Source: an uncultured Sphingomonadales bacterium (lineage in GTDB: Bacteria > Pseudomonadota > Alphaproteobacteria > Sphingomonadales > Sphingomonadaceae). Taken from it: 34,699 nt of DNA. The position numbers and the translations under genes were made by a program. Of this stretch, positions 34,249-34,699 are shown one piece after another; the first letter of the stretch is position 1; every line of letters begins with the position of its first letter. The notes under the pieces are model-generated. The model was not told the origin of the DNA. It did no database searches and saw nothing but the letters and a program-made list of their open reading frames with translations. Location: positions 1 through 34,699 of the forward strand of contig CAINGT010000048.1 of assembly GCA_903848655.1 (NCBI GenBank), written 5' to 3'.

Positions 34249-34641
34249 TTATACCAGCCCCAGTTTTGCCAGTTCACCGGCCAAATGTGCGGGCATGATC
34301 GTGGCGCTTTGCCCGCTGGCGAGGTCGGGCGGGGCATTGGCCGGTTCGAGATAGCGCCAGCCCTGATGCGCGCGGCACGGGCGCGGGTGCACGTCGATCA
34401 GGCGGGTGGCGATGATGATTTCGGTGCGGCCATCGGCGGCGGCGGCAAAACCCAGAATTTCGGAGCGCGCCACCAATTGGTGTTTCAAGATCCAGTAGAC
34501 CGATCCGCCGATCATTTCGGCATGGCGGCGCGGCAGATTGCGCGTGGTCAGCCGCGCCTGATCGCCCCGTTCGGAAAACCAGCCATGCACTTGTTCGAGC
34601 GATTGGGCACCGTAGGCGACTTTGGTCATATTCAGCGGCAT
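34249..34641 (-). CDS. DUF1489 family protein
   Basis: A 130-residue protein matching the alphaproteobacterial DUF1489 family, whose function is unknown. The layout agrees: MPLNMTKVAYGAQSLEQVHGW at the start, LPRRHAEMIGGSVYWILKHQ, ARSEILGF, and PRPCRAHQGWRYLEPANAPPDL near the C-terminus. I chose the ATG at 34641 because the family N-terminus (MPL...K) begins there; the frame is open for 12 more codons upstream. It is transcribed leftwards, convergent with gatB. A DNA- or RNA-related role cannot be inferred from the sequence. The last 58 bases of the window hold no recognised feature. Confidence 0.9.
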   Translation of the reverse strand: MPLNMTKVAYGAQSLEQVHGWFSERGDQARLTTRNLPRRHAEMIGGSVYWILKHQLVARSEILGFAAAADGRTEIIIATRLIDVHPRPCRAHQGWRYLEPANAPPDLASGQSATIMPAHLAGELAKLGLV

Positions 34642-34699
34642 GGTAATACCTTCGGTCTGTTTCGAAGTGCCACACACCGCCCCGCACCCCCGGCCCAGC

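Overview
The window is chromosomal DNA of a GC-rich alphaproteobacterium, almost certainly a member of the Sphingomonadales (Sphingomonadaceae, Novosphingobium-like). This rests on the partial 16S rRNA at the left edge, the NfuA/TsaB/RimI/MucR/Fur/MiaB/PhoH/YbeY/CorC gene order, ATP12 and DUF1489 proteins, a class II DAHP synthase, and the families of GC-rich palindromic intergenic repeats. Coding density is high. I see no prophage, transposase, CRISPR array or tRNA gene.

Layout. 1-363 is the 5' end of a 16S rRNA gene transcribed leftwards out of the window, with its leader, a boxA-like element and a strong sigma70-type promoter up to about 726. 838-6477 is a leftward cluster: secreted FKBP isomerase, periplasmic M16 protease, class II DAHP synthase and a small membrane-anchored protein. 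6581-15498 runs rightwards: nfuA, tsaB, rimI, mucR, fur, a PlsC-type acyltransferase, miaB, phoH, ybeY, corC and a LysR regulator, followed by a secreted protein of unknown function (15586-16206). 16250-22055 is leftward: valS, then queE and a TonB-dependent receptor, with two families of palindromic repeats between valS and queE. 22154-25648 is a rightward four-gene MCE/Mla-type lipid transport operon (permease with a fused N-terminal STAS-like domain, ATPase, MCE protein, auxiliary lipoprotein). 25612-29428 is a leftward operon (crcB, rluC-like, paiB-like, HAD phosphatase, ATP12). 29662-33939 is rightward: rpsU, a membrane-anchored FKBP and the gatCAB operon. A repeat-containing spacer and a leftward DUF1489 gene end the window.

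Themes. Most genes are housekeeping: translation and RNA maturation (16S, S21, MiaB, YbeY, TsaB, RimI, ValS, RluC-like, GatCAB, QueE), envelope lipid transport and protein quality control (MCE system, FKBPs, M16 protease, PlsC-type protein), iron-sulfur/metal physiology (NfuA, Fur, TonB receptor, CrcB) and aromatic amino acid entry (DAHP synthase). I found no convincing new multi-gene system. The points that most deserve a second look are a low-GC patch inside valS, repeat elements that reach into the ends of tsaB, rimI, queE and the HAD gene, a MucR protein that seems to have lost its zinc site, the Lys/Pro-rich tail of the pseudouridine synthase, and two conserved-looking proteins without a recognised function.
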